A DNA stretch of 36,924 bases from Steroidobacteraceae bacterium (GCA_019187185.1 JABAQU010000039.1:1-36924), one strand, 5' to 3'. Shown: positions 8,771-17,598, counted from the stretch's first letter. Numbers and translations are program-made. Notes: a model not told the origin generated them from the letters alone.

Positions 8771-9718
8771 AGGACGACTCGTCGCCGCGGCCACGCGGGC
8801 GCGCCACAGCGCCTCGGCACCCGGGTCGAGCGGATCCATTTTTTCCAGCAATAACGAGGACTTGAGCCACGTCAGCTGGCGCTTGGCGAGCTGCCGCGTC
8901 GCGGCGATCGCGCGCGCCGTCGCCGTGTCGAGATCGCACTCGCCGTCGAGGTGCTGCCACAGTTGCCGGTAGCCCACGGCGCGGATCGCGGGATGCTGCA
9001 GCGTCAGGTCGCCACGGCCATGCAAGCGCCGCACTTCATCGAGGAACCCGGCCGCCATCATCGCCGCGAAGCGCTCCTCGATCCGCGCGTGCAATGCGGC
9101 CCTGTCGGCGGGCACGAGCGCAAACGCGTGGAACGCGAATTCGTCGCCACCGCGCGGCGCCCTCGCCTGCCAGTCCGATATCGCCGTGCCGGTCGCCAGG
9201 AACACTTCGAGCGCTCGCTGGATGCGCTGGCGGTCGTTCGCATGGATGCGCGCGGCCGCCTGCGGGTCGAGGCGCGCGAGTTCCGCATGCAGCGCCGGCC
9301 AGCCTTCGCGCGCGGCGCGTGCATCGATCGAGGCGCGCAGCGCCGCATCCGCCTTCGGCAGCGGCGCCATGCCGTGAAGCAGCGCTCGCACGTACAGCAT
9401 GGTGCCGCCGACCACGACCGGCAACCGGCCGCGCGCGTGGATGCCGCGGATCGCCGCGGTGGCGTCGGCCACGAATTCCCCCGCCGAGTAGTGCTCGGCG
9501 GGGTCGCGCAGGTCGAGCAGGTGATGCGGGATACGCGCGCGCGTCGCCGCGTCCGGCTTGGCGGAGCCGACGTCGAGGCCGCGATAGACCTGCGCGGAAT
9601 CGCAGCTGACGATCTCGATCGATGTGCGCTGCGCGAGCGCGAGCGCCCAGTCGCTCTTGCCGGCGCCCGTGGGCCCGGTCAGGACGACGACCGGTACACG
9701 CGTCGCCTCAGCGACCAC
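8762..9718 (-). CDS. miaA: tRNA dimethylallyltransferase MiaA
   Basis: A 318-residue enzyme that adds a dimethylallyl group to A37 of tRNAs reading UNN codons. The P-loop GPTGAGKS (residues 15-22), the [16 protein letters not shown] motif and the [13 protein letters not shown] motif are all present. The start is the GTG at 9718, inside the 3' end of mutL (11 shared bases); no ATG is near and the longer in-frame extension is not family-like. It follows mutL and precedes hfq, as in E. coli. MiaA typically has 310-320 residues, so the chosen start fits. Confidence 0.93.
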   Translation of the reverse strand: MVAEATRVPVVVLTGPTGAGKSDWALALAQRTSIEIVSCDSAQVYRGLDVGSAKPDAATRARIPHHLLDLRDPAEHYSAGEFVADATAAIRGIHARGRLPVVVGGTMLYVRALLHGMAPLPKADAALRASIDARAAREGWPALHAELARLDPQAAARIHANDRQRIQRALEVFLATGTAISDWQARAPRGGDEFAFHAFALVPADRAALHARIEERFAAMMAAGFLDEVRRLHGRGDLTLQHPAIRAVGYRQLWQHLDGECDLDTATARAIAATRQLAKRQLTWLKSSLLLEKMDPLDPGAEALWRARVAAATSRPVV

Positions 9719-11504
9719 GCAGGAACAGCTGGTCGAGTTCCGCCAGCGTGAGGCGCGTCCAGGTCGGTCGCCCATGATTGCACTGGTCCGCGCGCTCGGT
9801 CGCTTCCATCTGGCGCAACAGCGCGTTCATTTCCGGGAGCGTCAGGCGGCGGTGCGCGTGGATCGCGCTGCGGCAGGCAAGCGTGCCGAGCAGCCGATGG
9901 CCCGGCTCTTCGAAGTGCCGCGCACCGGTTTCGTCGATCGCATCGCGCGCGACCGCGCGCAGCAGTTCCGCGAGATCCGTGCGCGCACCGAGGATCGCGG
10001 GTACGCGCCGTACCGCGAGGCTGTCGGGCGACAAGCGCTCGATGCCGAAGCCGAGCGCCGACCACTCGTCGGCAGCCGCGAGCACGGCGTCGACCTCGTG
10101 CGCCTTGAGCGAAACGCAGACGGGTTCGAGGAGCGCCTGCGACGCGACCTCGCCCTGCATCTGCCGCTTGTATTCCTCGTACAGCACGCGCTCGTGCGCC
10201 GCGTGCATGTCGACGAGCACGAGTCCCGCCGCGTTCTGCGCGAGGATGTAGACGCCGTGCAGCTGCGCGATCGCGTGGCCGAGCGGCGCGGCAGCGTCGT
10301 GCGCCGTGACGGCCTCCGCGACGGCCCATGCTGTCGCAGTCGCGGGGACTGCGACCGTCATGCGCCGATCAGCCGGCGGGAACGGCAGCGCCGCGGATTG
10401 CATCGGCGCCGCAGGCGCCCGCAGCACCGCCGCGTCCGGCAGCGCCCGCGCGGTTGCCGTGCCCGTCGGGCCCGCTGTCGCACCGTGCGCCGCGCTGTCC
10501 GGGCCGGGCCGGGCCGACGCGAGCGTGCGCTCGATCGCGCGAAACACGAAATCGTGTATCTGGCGGCTGTCACGGAAGCGCACTTCGAGCTTCTGGGGAT
10601 GCGCGTTCACATCGACGAGGCGCGGATCGAGCGTGAGGTGCAGCAGGTAGGCGGGGTGGCGGCCGTGGTACAGCACGTCGCGGTAGCCGAGGCGCACGGC
10701 GCTCATCAGCAGCCGGTCGCGCACATGGCGGCCGTTCACGAACCAGTACTGCGCGTCGGCCTGCGCGCGCGCCGCGGTCGGCGCGCCGACCCAGCCGTGG
10801 AGCGCCACCGGCCCGGCGGCGTGGTGCAGCCGCAGCGCCCGTTCGAGGAATTCCGGGCCGAGCACCGCGTCGACGCGGCGGGCCGCGTCTTCATCGTCCG
10901 CGAGCGCAGGCACATCGAGCAGCGTGCGCGCGCCGCTGCGCAGCCGAAATGCCACGTCGGGCCTCGACAGCGCGAGCCGCTCGACCCAGCGCAGGATGTG
11001 GCCCGTCTCGGTGGCGTCGCTGCGCACGAACTTGCGTCGCGCGGGCACGTTGTGGAAAAGGTCGCGCACTTCGACAGTCGTGCCGGGCGGATGCGCGGCC
11101 GGCCGCACGGCCTCGACCTTGCCGCCGTCGACCCGGATCTCGTGCCCCTGCCCGCCCTGCGCGTCGCGCGACACGATGCGCAGTTTCGCGACCGAGCCGA
11201 TCGACGGCAGCGCCTCGCCCCGGAAGCCGAGCGTGCCGACCGCCTCGAGATCGTCGAGCGAGGCAATCTTGCTGGTTGCGTGGCGTGTCACCGCGAGGGG
11301 CAGATCGCTGGCGGACAGCCCGATACCGTCGTCGCGCACGCGCAGCAGCGCGACGCCGCCGCGCTCGAGGTCGATCTCGATGCGCCGCGCTCCGGCATCG
11401 AGCGCATTCTCGACGATCTCCTTGACCGCGGATGCGGGGCGCTCGATCACCTCGCCCGCGGCGATCTGGTCGATGAGGTCATCGGCGAGGACGCGAATCG
11501 CCAT
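9708..11504 (-). CDS. mutL: DNA mismatch repair protein MutL (with endonuclease motif)
   Basis: A 598-residue protein. The N-terminal GHKL ATPase has EIVENALDAGA (residues 29-39), DDGIG (58-62), ATSKI and GFRGEALPSI (93-102). A variable A/P-rich linker spans about 333-405, followed by the dimerisation domain. The C-terminal domain carries DMHAAHERVLYE (residues 432-443), matching the DQHA(X)2E(X)4E endonuclease motif apart from Q to M, plus ACRSAI (543-548) and CNHGRP (575-580). These are marks of MutL proteins that nick DNA themselves in bacteria without MutH. It precedes miaA with an 11-base overlap, and the palindromic repeat lies between it and amiB. Confidence 0.95.
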   Translation of the reverse strand: MAIRVLADDLIDQIAAGEVIERPASAVKEIVENALDAGARRIEIDLERGGVALLRVRDDGIGLSASDLPLAVTRHATSKIASLDDLEAVGTLGFRGEALPSIGSVAKLRIVSRDAQGGQGHEIRVDGGKVEAVRPAAHPPGTTVEVRDLFHNVPARRKFVRSDATETGHILRWVERLALSRPDVAFRLRSGARTLLDVPALADDEDAARRVDAVLGPEFLERALRLHHAAGPVALHGWVGAPTAARAQADAQYWFVNGRHVRDRLLMSAVRLGYRDVLYHGRHPAYLLHLTLDPRLVDVNAHPQKLEVRFRDSRQIHDFVFRAIERTLASARPGPDSAAHGATAGPTGTATARALPDAAVLRAPAAPMQSAALPFPPADRRMTVAVPATATAWAVAEAVTAHDAAAPLGHAIAQLHGVYILAQNAAGLVLVDMHAAHERVLYEEYKRQMQGEVASQALLEPVCVSLKAHEVDAVLAAADEWSALGFGIERLSPDSLAVRRVPAILGARTDLAELLRAVARDAIDETGARHFEEPGHRLLGTLACRSAIHAHRRLTLPEMNALLRQMEATERADQCNHGRPTWTRLTLAELDQLFLRGR

Positions 11505-11522
11505 GCGCCGATTCTACGGAAT

Positions 11523-11595
11523 TGGTGCCGGGTTTTCGGTTATTCGGTTATTGCGCCTTCGCCGCAATAACCGAATAACCGAAAACCCGGCACCA
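11523..11595. repeat. Palindromic intergenic repeat, copy 1 (33-bp stem)
   Basis: A perfect inverted repeat with 33-base arms (11523-11555 and 11563-11595) and a 7-base loop. Each arm contains GGTGCCGGGTTTTCGG followed by a tandem CGGTTATT pair overlapping its end. It fills nearly the whole 97-base gap between amiB and mutL. A near-identical copy lies at 21129-21202. There is no T-run after the stem on either strand, so it is not a standard terminator. It is much more A+T-rich than its surroundings. Confidence 0.95.
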
Positions 11596-11601
11596 CGCCA
11601 C

Positions 11602-12792
11602 TCAGTCGGCGGAGGCGAGGCGGCGCAGTTCCGCGAAGCGCGTGCCCTCGGGGGGATTGCGCGTGAAGTAGGTCTGTACGCCATCGACGATCGCCGCGGC
11701 GAGCTTGCGCTGCTGCGCATCGCTGCGCAGCCGCTTCTCGTCCGCAGCATTCGTGATATAGGCGGTCTCGATCAGCATCGACGGAATGTCGGGCGATTTC
11801 AGCACCAGGAACCCGGCCTGCTGCACACGCGGCTTGCGCACCGGCACCACGCCGTCGAACGAATCGAGGATACGCTCCGCGGCCTGCATGCTCGCGGAAA
11901 TATTGGCGGACTGCGACAGGTCGAGCAGCACCGTGGCGAGCACGTCGCTCTTGTCGCTCAACGAGACGCCACCGCGCAGATCGGCCGCGTTCTCGCGCTC
12001 GGCGAGCCAGCGTGCGGCCTCGTCGGTCGCACCGCGCTCCGAGAGCACGTACACGGAAGCCCCCGCGACGTCGCGGTCACGCAATGCGTCCGCATGGATC
12101 GACAGGAACATGTCGGCCTTCGCGGCGCGCGCACGCCGGATGCGCTCGCGGTGCGCGATGTAATAGTCGCCGTCACGGATCAGCACCGCACGCATGCCCG
12201 GCTCGCGATCGATCTGCGCCGCGAGCGCACGGGCAATGTCGAGCACGACGTCCTTCTCCTGCGTCCCGCGATTGCCGATCGCGCCCGGGTCCTTGCCGCC
12301 GTGCCCCGCATCGATCGCGATGACGACGTCGCGCGCGCCCGCCTTCGGTGCGTGCACCGGCGTCACGACGCGCGCCGACCCGGTGTGTGCACCCGCATCC
12401 GCGTCGCCGAGTTCGATGACGATGCGATGACCGCCCTCGGCCGATGGTGCGAGTCGCGCCACGCGCGGCTCCGCATCCGACGACGTCTCGATCACGAGCC
12501 TCAGTGCGCCGCCCGGCCGCACCCCCGAGCGGACCGCGAGGATCGCCCCCTCGCTGCGCGGCAGACGCACGTCGGCCCCGAGCGTCGTGTCCGCGAGATC
12601 CAGTACGACGCGGCGCGGATGGTCGAGCGTGAACAGCTTGTAGGACGACGGCGCCGACAGATCCACGACGACACGCGCCGCATCGGCATCCGCGGACGCG
12701 CGTACACCTTCGATGCGCGCCGCCTCGCCGCGGGCAACGCCGAGCAAGGAGGCTGCGACAAGAACCATGGCGGCGGCAAGCCGGGTGCACAT
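11602..12792 (-). CDS. amiB: N-acetylmuramoyl-L-alanine amidase (AmiB/AmiC type)
   Basis: A 396-residue periplasmic enzyme that cuts the amide bond between MurNAc and the peptide in septal peptidoglycan. It has a signal peptide (about residues 1-25), an AMIN domain (about 26-130) for cell-envelope targeting, a linker, and an Amidase_3 domain from about 155. The zinc ligands H164 (DAGHGGKD), E179 (TQEKD) and H233 (SIHAD) and the catalytic E342 (LIETAYITN) are all present. There is no LysM domain. The symbol follows synteny with mutL and tsaE; by sequence alone AmiC is equally possible. The start has no Shine-Dalgarno and a promoter ends 8 bases before it. Confidence 0.93.
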   Translation of the reverse strand: MCTRLAAAMVLVAASLLGVARGEAARIEGVRASADADAARVVVDLSAPSSYKLFTLDHPRRVVLDLADTTLGADVRLPRSEGAILAVRSGVRPGGALRLVIETSSDAEPRVARLAPSAEGGHRIVIELGDADAGAHTGSARVVTPVHAPKAGARDVVIAIDAGHGGKDPGAIGNRGTQEKDVVLDIARALAAQIDREPGMRAVLIRDGDYYIAHRERIRRARAAKADMFLSIHADALRDRDVAGASVYVLSERGATDEAARWLAERENAADLRGGVSLSDKSDVLATVLLDLSQSANISASMQAAERILDSFDGVVPVRKPRVQQAGFLVLKSPDIPSMLIETAYITNAADEKRLRSDAQQRKLAAAIVDGVQTYFTRNPPEGTRFAELRRLASAD

Positions 12793-12839
12793 GGCGACTT
12801 AATGTAAAGCCGCCTCGCGTTAATTTCAATTAAAATTAA
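12793..12839 (-). promoter_or_regulatory. amiB promoter, likely giving a leaderless transcript
   Basis: On the minus strand TTGAAA (12829-12824), a 17-base spacer and TACATT (12806-12801) form a good sigma70-like promoter. Only 8 bases separate the -10 box from the amiB ATG, so transcription would begin at or next to the start codon. No Shine-Dalgarno is present. The site is an A+T-rich island at the end of tsaE and also holds a 7-bp inverted repeat, TTAATTT/AAATTAA (12820-12839). Confidence 0.55.
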
Positions 12840-13312
12840 TGGGATACGTCAACAAGCTCGACCGCGTCGGCGTACCACTGCATTCCGCGCGTGGTGCCGC
12901 CGTGCGCGTGCATGCGATGGGCGGCAGGCTCGATCGAGAGGTCGAGATGCAGATCGGCGGTGGGCAACGCCTCACCCGAACGCTCGGGCCACTCCACGAT
13001 CCACAGATGATGCGGCGCGTAGGCTTCGCGCAGCCCGAGAGGCTCGAGCTCGTGCGGATCCTCGAGACGGTACAGGTCGACATGCGCGACTGTCAGCGCC
13101 GGGAGCGCGTGCCATTCGACCAGCGTGTAGGTCGGGCTGCGCACGGGGCCCGGCGCACCGAGTTGCGCGAGCAGGCCGCGCGCGAGCGTCGTCTTGCCGG
13201 CACCGAGATCGCCGGACAGATAGAGCAGCAGCGGCGCGCCTTCGAGGGATGGCAGGGTTCGCGCGAGCGCCGCACCGAAGCCGCGCATCGCGTCTGCCGA
13301 CGGCAATGCCAA
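12836..13312 (-). CDS. tsaE: TsaE, ATPase of the tRNA t6A synthesis complex
   Basis: A protein of about 158 residues that works with TsaB and TsaD to make threonylcarbamoyladenosine at A37 of ANN-decoding tRNAs. The Walker A GDLGAGKTT and the following SPTYTLVEWHA and HVDLYRLEDPHELEPLG segments are typical of the family. No ATG is available at the family N-terminus. The best candidate is TTG at 13312, just inside the nnrD stop region; CTG at 13318 or TTG at 13306 are alternatives. An in-frame ATG at residue 11 would cut into the domain. It is coupled to nnrD as in E. coli. Confidence 0.92.
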   Translation of the reverse strand: MALPSADAMRGFGAALARTLPSLEGAPLLLYLSGDLGAGKTTLARGLLAQLGAPGPVRSPTYTLVEWHALPALTVAHVDLYRLEDPHELEPLGLREAYAPHHLWIVEWPERSGEALPTADLHLDLSIEPAAHRMHAHGGTTRGMQWYADAVELVDVSH

Positions 13313-13314
13313 TG

Positions 13315-14790
13315 TCAGAGATTGACCCAGGTCCGCAGCTCCCCGATCACGTCGCGGGCGATCAGGCCGCGCTCGCCGGTCCGCGCCGCCGCATCGCCTG
13401 CAAGGGCGTGCACGAGTACGCCGATGCGCGCCGCCGCGAGCGGGTCGCCGATCTGCGCGAGGACGCCGGCGATCACTCCGGTCAGGACATCGCCCATGCC
13501 GGCGCTCGCCATGCCCGGATTGCCACGCTCGCACAACTGCGGCGTCTCGCCCTGCCGGCCGACGAGCGTGCCGGCGCCCTTCAGCACGACCGTGCCGCCA
13601 TAGCGACGGCACAGCCCGTCGAGCGCGGCGAGCCGATCGGCTTGCACGGCGGCGGTCTCGATCCCGAGGAGTCGCCCGGCCTCACCCGGATGCGGCGTCA
13701 GGATCCAGGAATCCGCGCGCAGCGAGGGATCGTCCGCGAGGATGTTGAGCGCGTCGGCATCGACGACGAGCGGCTTGCCGGACGCGACCGTGACACCGAG
13801 GACCTCCCACGCCCACGCGCTGCGCCCGAGCCCCGGGCCGATCGCGACGACATCCGCGTGCGTCAGGAGCGCAGCGAACTGCGACACATCGAGGCCGACC
13901 ACGATCAGTTCGGGACAGCCTGCCGAAATCGCCGCGACGTTCTCCGGCGCCACCGCCACCGTGACGAGGCCCGCGCCGACGCGCAGCGCCGATTCGCCGG
14001 CGAGACGTACCGCGCCCGGCATGCCGGGTCCGCCGCCGACGACGAGCACGTGGCCGAAGCTGCCCTTGTGCGAGGCGCGGCGACGGCGGGGCAGCGCGCG
14101 CGCGATCGTGTCCTCGCTCGCCCGCAGCAGGCGCGGTTCAAACGCTGCCGTCGCGGGCGGCGTCACCTCGAGGTCGTCGAACTGCAGCGTGCCCGTGTAC
14201 TCCGGCCCCTCGCCGATGAAAAGGCCGGCCTTGAGGCCGACAAACGTGAGCGTCGCGTCGGCGCGCACCGCGACGCCGAGCGGCAGGCCCGTATCCGCCG
14301 AGAGACCCGAAGGCAGATCGAGCGCGAACACCGGGCGACCCGCAGCATTGATCGCCTCGATGATGCGCGCAGATTCGGGCCGCACCGGGCCTGCGGCGCC
14401 GATGCCGAGCAGCGCATCGACGATCACGTCGCTGGCCGGCAGTGATTCGGGCGCAAACGGCCGCGCCACACCGCCGCCGGAGATGTACTCTTCGGCCGCG
14501 CGCTGCGCGTCGCCCTTGAGCGACTCGACCGGCACCGCCGCCAGCACCGTCACCGTGAGCCCGGCGGCGCGCGCGAACCGCGCGAGCACGTAACCGTCGC
14601 CACCATTGTTGCCGCCACCGCAGACGATCGCGATGCGATGCGCGGTCGGCCAGCGCGAACGCAGGGCACGCAGGCTCGCCTCGCCCGCGCGCTTCATCAG
14701 CGTGTAGCCTGGAATGCCGAGCGTCTGGATCGCGTAATCGTCGAGCGCGCGCACCTGCGCTGCCGTGTGGATCGCCGTGGGGAGTGCCAT
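13315..14790 (-). CDS. nnrD: Bifunctional NAD(P)HX epimerase/dehydratase
   Basis: A 491-residue two-domain enzyme that repairs hydrated NADH and NADPH. The N-terminal YjeF-N epimerase domain (about residues 1-210) has CGGGNNGGDGYVLARF, where N62-G66 form the nucleotide loop, and DALLGIG. The C-terminal ADP-dependent dehydratase domain (about 225-490) has GGGPGMPGA, TPHPGEAGRLL and NPGMASAGMGDVLTG with the catalytic Asp. The ATG at 14790 gives the family start; the reading frame extends upstream through queG but not as family sequence. A TATAAT box lies 6 bases before the ATG and no Shine-Dalgarno is seen. It heads the minus-strand cluster, divergent from queG. Confidence 0.95.
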   Translation of the reverse strand: MALPTAIHTAAQVRALDDYAIQTLGIPGYTLMKRAGEASLRALRSRWPTAHRIAIVCGGGNNGGDGYVLARFARAAGLTVTVLAAVPVESLKGDAQRAAEEYISGGGVARPFAPESLPASDVIVDALLGIGAAGPVRPESARIIEAINAAGRPVFALDLPSGLSADTGLPLGVAVRADATLTFVGLKAGLFIGEGPEYTGTLQFDDLEVTPPATAAFEPRLLRASEDTIARALPRRRRASHKGSFGHVLVVGGGPGMPGAVRLAGESALRVGAGLVTVAVAPENVAAISAGCPELIVVGLDVSQFAALLTHADVVAIGPGLGRSAWAWEVLGVTVASGKPLVVDADALNILADDPSLRADSWILTPHPGEAGRLLGIETAAVQADRLAALDGLCRRYGGTVVLKGAGTLVGRQGETPQLCERGNPGMASAGMGDVLTGVIAGVLAQIGDPLAAARIGVLVHALAGDAAARTGERGLIARDVIGELRTWVNL

Positions 14791-14802
14791 GTGATGATTA
14801 TA
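14791..14802 (-). promoter_or_regulatory. nnrD -10 box, likely giving a leaderless transcript
   Basis: A consensus TATAAT on the minus strand (14802-14797) lies 6 bases before the nnrD ATG, inside a 31-base gap between two divergent genes. Transcription would begin at the A of the ATG. There is no Shine-Dalgarno. A -35 box at 17 bases is not recognisable, which lowers confidence. Confidence 0.45.
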
Positions 14803-14821
14803 CTGGCCCCGGGCAACCCTC

Positions 14822-15928
14822 ATGGCCGATGCGCAGACTCCCGATCCCGTCCTACTGCGGCAGCGGCTGCTCGATGAGGCGCGCGCGCTCGGCTTCGCGC
14901 AGGTCGGCATCACCGGCATCGACCTCGCGGCCGACGAGCGCCATCTCGAGCGCTGGCTCGCGGCGGGCCGGCACGGCGAGATGGCATACATGGCCCGCCA
15001 TGGCACGAAGCGTTCCCGGCCCGACGAACTGCTGCCCGGCACGCGCAGCGTGATCTCGGCGCGCATGGATTACTGGCCGCCCGCGACGCGCGCCGCCGCC
15101 GAAGTGCTCGCGGACCCTGCGCTCGGCTATGTCTCGCGCTATGCGCTCGGCCGCGACTACCACAAGCTGATGCGCAAGGCGCTGGCACAGCTGGCCAGCC
15201 GCCTCGAAACGTGGACCCGGCCCTTCGGCCATCGCGCCTTCGTCGACAGCGCCCCGGTGCTCGAGCGCGCACTCGCGCGCAACGCCGGGCTCGGCTGGAT
15301 CGGCAAGCACACGAACCTGATCGCGCGAGACGCAGGCTCGTGGTTCTTCCTCGGCGAGATCTACACGACGCTCGAACTGCCGCCCGATCCGCCGGCGAGT
15401 GCGCACTGCGGCAGCTGCAGCGCCTGCATTCCGGCCTGCCCGACCGGCGCGATCCTCGCGCCCTTCGAGCTCGATGCACGGCGCTGCATTTCCTATCTGA
15501 CGATCGAACTCTACGGGCCGATACCCGAGGATCTTCGGCCGGCCATCGGCAATCGCATCTACGGCTGCGACGATTGCCAGCTCGTGTGCCCGTGGAACAA
15601 GTTTGCGCAGGATGCGCACCATCCGGATTTTCGTGCGCGCCATGGTCTCGATGCGCCGCGACTCGCCGAGCTGTTCGCATGGAGCGAGGCGGATTTCGAT
15701 GCACGCATGCGCGGCTCGGCCATCTACCGCATCGGCTACGAGCGCTGGCTGCGCAACATCGCGGTCGCGCTCGGCAATGCGCCGACGACACGCGAGACGC
15801 TCGCCGCGCTCGAGCGCCGCGCGGGCGATCCTTCGGCGCTCGTGCGCGAACACGTCGCGTGGGCGCTCGCGCGTCACGCGACGCGGCGCGGCGCGACTAC
15901 GGGCGATCGACCTGCAGGTTGTCGATGA
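14822..15928 (+). CDS. queG: Epoxyqueuosine reductase QueG
   Basis: A 368-residue cobalamin- and iron-sulfur-dependent enzyme that reduces epoxyqueuosine to queuosine in tRNA anticodons. D141 (in FVDSAPVLE) matches the proposed catalytic Asp. The two 4Fe-4S clusters are supplied by CGSCSACIPACPTGAI (C196, C199, C202, C206) and CDDCQLVCPWNK (C249, C252, C256) with C222 nearby. The C-terminal part (about 300-365) is HEAT-like and helps bind tRNA. It lies divergent to nnrD, as in E. coli, and its last 32 bases overlap the 3' end of panC on the other strand. Confidence 0.96.
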   Translation: MADAQTPDPVLLRQRLLDEARALGFAQVGITGIDLAADERHLERWLAAGRHGEMAYMARHGTKRSRPDELLPGTRSVISARMDYWPPATRAAAEVLADPALGYVSRYALGRDYHKLMRKALAQLASRLETWTRPFGHRAFVDSAPVLERALARNAGLGWIGKHTNLIARDAGSWFFLGEIYTTLELPPDPPASAHCGSCSACIPACPTGAILAPFELDARRCISYLTIELYGPIPEDLRPAIGNRIYGCDDCQLVCPWNKFAQDAHHPDFRARHGLDAPRLAELFAWSEADFDARMRGSAIYRIGYERWLRNIAVALGNAPTTRETLAALERRAGDPSALVREHVAWALARHATRRGATTGDRPAGCR

Positions 15929-16748
15929 GCCGCGCCTTGCCGAGGCGTGCGGCGGTGAGCACGACGAGCTCGCGATCGCCTGCGGACGGCGCGGCGAGAT
16001 CGAGGCGGCGGCGAATCGCGAAATAGTCGACGCGCAGGCCACGTGCGGCGAGCCGTGCAGCCCCGTCACGTTCGAGCGCCGCAAGGTCGGCCTCGCCGCG
16101 CGCGATGGCGCGCACCGTGTCCGACAGCACGGCGTGTATCACGGGCGCGACGGCGCGCTCGTCCGCCGCGAGATACTGGTTGCGCGAGCTCATCGCCAGG
16201 CCGTCCGCCTCGCGTACCGTGGGCGCACCGACGATCGTCGTCGGGAAACACAGGTCCGCCGCCATGCGCCGGATCACGACGAGCTGCTGGAAGTCCTTCT
16301 CGCCGAAGATCGCGATGTCCGGCTGCACGATGTTGAACAGCTTTGCGACCACGGTCGCGACGCCGTCGAAGTGGCCGGGGCGGAACTCGCCGCAGAGCAC
16401 GCGGGAGATGTCCGGCACCTCGACGCGGGTCGGCGGTGTCGTTCCCGGGCCGTACATCTCGCTCACGTCGGGCATGAACATCAGGTCGCAGCCGGCGGCG
16501 GCGAGCATCTCGGCGTCGCGCGCCGGCGTGCGCGGGTAGTGCGCGAAATCCTCGTTCGGTCCGAACTGCATCGGATTGACGAAAATGCTCGCGACGAACC
16601 GGTCGCCGTGCCGGCGTGCGAGATCAATCAGGCTGATGTGCCCCGCGTGCAGGTTGCCCATCGTCGGCACGAACGCGACCCGCTCGCCCGCGAGGCGCCA
16701 GGCACGCACGCACGCCCGCACATCCGCGATGGCGGTGAGGGTCTGCAT
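15897..16748 (-). CDS. panC: Pantothenate synthetase
   Basis: A 283-residue enzyme that condenses pantoate and beta-alanine using ATP. The HIGH-like MGNLHAGHISL motif (from residue 30), the FGEKDFQQL motif and the KMSKS-like AMSSRNQYL motif are intact. It follows panB with a 4-base gap and is the last gene of the pcnB-folK-dNK-panB-panC operon. Its 3' end overlaps queG convergently. The two adjacent pan genes provide consecutive steps in coenzyme A supply. Confidence 0.96.
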   Translation of the reverse strand: MQTLTAIADVRACVRAWRLAGERVAFVPTMGNLHAGHISLIDLARRHGDRFVASIFVNPMQFGPNEDFAHYPRTPARDAEMLAAAGCDLMFMPDVSEMYGPGTTPPTRVEVPDISRVLCGEFRPGHFDGVATVVAKLFNIVQPDIAIFGEKDFQQLVVIRRMAADLCFPTTIVGAPTVREADGLAMSSRNQYLAADERAVAPVIHAVLSDTVRAIARGEADLAALERDGAARLAARGLRVDYFAIRRRLDLAAPSAGDRELVVLTAARLGKARLIDNLQVDRP

Positions 16749-16752
16749 GGCG

Positions 16753-17583
16753 TCAGCTGAAGCCGTGCTCGGGACCGGGGTAGCTGCCGTCCTTGACGGC
16801 GCGCACGTAGGCGCGCGCCGCCTCGAGGTTGTTGCCGGCGCCCTCCATGAAATTCTTCACGAAGCGCGGCTTCCTGCCGCTCGTGATGTCGAGGATGTCG
16901 TAGAGCACGAGGATCTGGCCGTCGGTCGCGGGGCCCGCCCCGATGCCGATCACCGGCACCTCGAGCGCACTCGTGATCTCGGCGCCGAGTTCGTTCGGAA
17001 TGCACTCGAGCAGCACGACGTCGGCGCCGGCCGACTCGAGGGATTTCGCCGCGTCGCGCATGCGCCGCGCCGCTTCCTCGCCGCGGCCCTGCACCCGAAA
17101 GCCGCCCGTCTTGTGGACCGACTGGGGCTTCAGGCCGAGGTGCGCGCAGACCGCGATGTCGTGCTTCGCGAGGAACTCGACGATCTCGATCTGTCCGGGT
17201 CCGCTTTCCAGCTTGACCATCTCGGCGCGCCCTTCCTGCATCAGTCGCACCGAGTTCTCGAGCGCGCGATCCTTCGACGGGTAGCTCATGAACGGCAGGT
17301 CGGCCATCAGGAACGGCCGGTGCACGCCGCGCGATACCGCGCGGCAGTGGTACACGATGTCGTCCATCGTCACGGGCACGGTCGTGTCGTGCCCCTGGAT
17401 CACCATGCCGAGGGAATCGCCGACCAGGATCACGTCGACGTCCGCGGCATCGAGCAGCACCGCGAAGCTCGCGTCGTAGCAGGTGAGGCAGGCGATTTTC
17501 TCGCGCTCGCGCTTCATCCGGTCGAGGGTCGACAGCGAGACCGGGGCCCGCGCCGAATCGCGCAGTTCGAGCTGGGTGTACAT
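16753..17583 (-). CDS. panB: 3-methyl-2-oxobutanoate hydroxymethyltransferase
   Basis: A 276-residue TIM-barrel enzyme that transfers a hydroxymethyl group from methylene-tetrahydrofolate to ketoisovalerate, the first step of pantothenate synthesis. Family motifs include LTCYDASFA, LVGDSLGMVIQGH (metal-binding Asp), MADLPFMSY, HLGLKPQSV and GIGAGPATDGQILV. It begins 15 bases after the kinase stop and is followed by panC. The need for a folate cofactor gives a loose logic to having folK in the same operon. Confidence 0.97.
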   Translation of the reverse strand: MYTQLELRDSARAPVSLSTLDRMKREREKIACLTCYDASFAVLLDAADVDVILVGDSLGMVIQGHDTTVPVTMDDIVYHCRAVSRGVHRPFLMADLPFMSYPSKDRALENSVRLMQEGRAEMVKLESGPGQIEIVEFLAKHDIAVCAHLGLKPQSVHKTGGFRVQGRGEEAARRMRDAAKSLESAGADVVLLECIPNELGAEITSALEVPVIGIGAGPATDGQILVLYDILDITSGRKPRFVKNFMEGAGNNLEAARAYVRAVKDGSYPGPEHGFS

Positions 17584-17598
17584 CCGGAAAAGTGTGCC

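Noticed and set aside
9624-11570. 648-codon open frame on the plus strand opposite mutL
   Set aside because: It is the antisense shadow of mutL, rich in R, A and H, with no family motifs. High G+C DNA leaves such frames open.
11523-11595. Palindrome as a Rho-independent terminator of amiB
   Set aside because: The stem is far longer than usual, no T-run follows on either strand, and a matching copy lies elsewhere, so a repeat family fits better.
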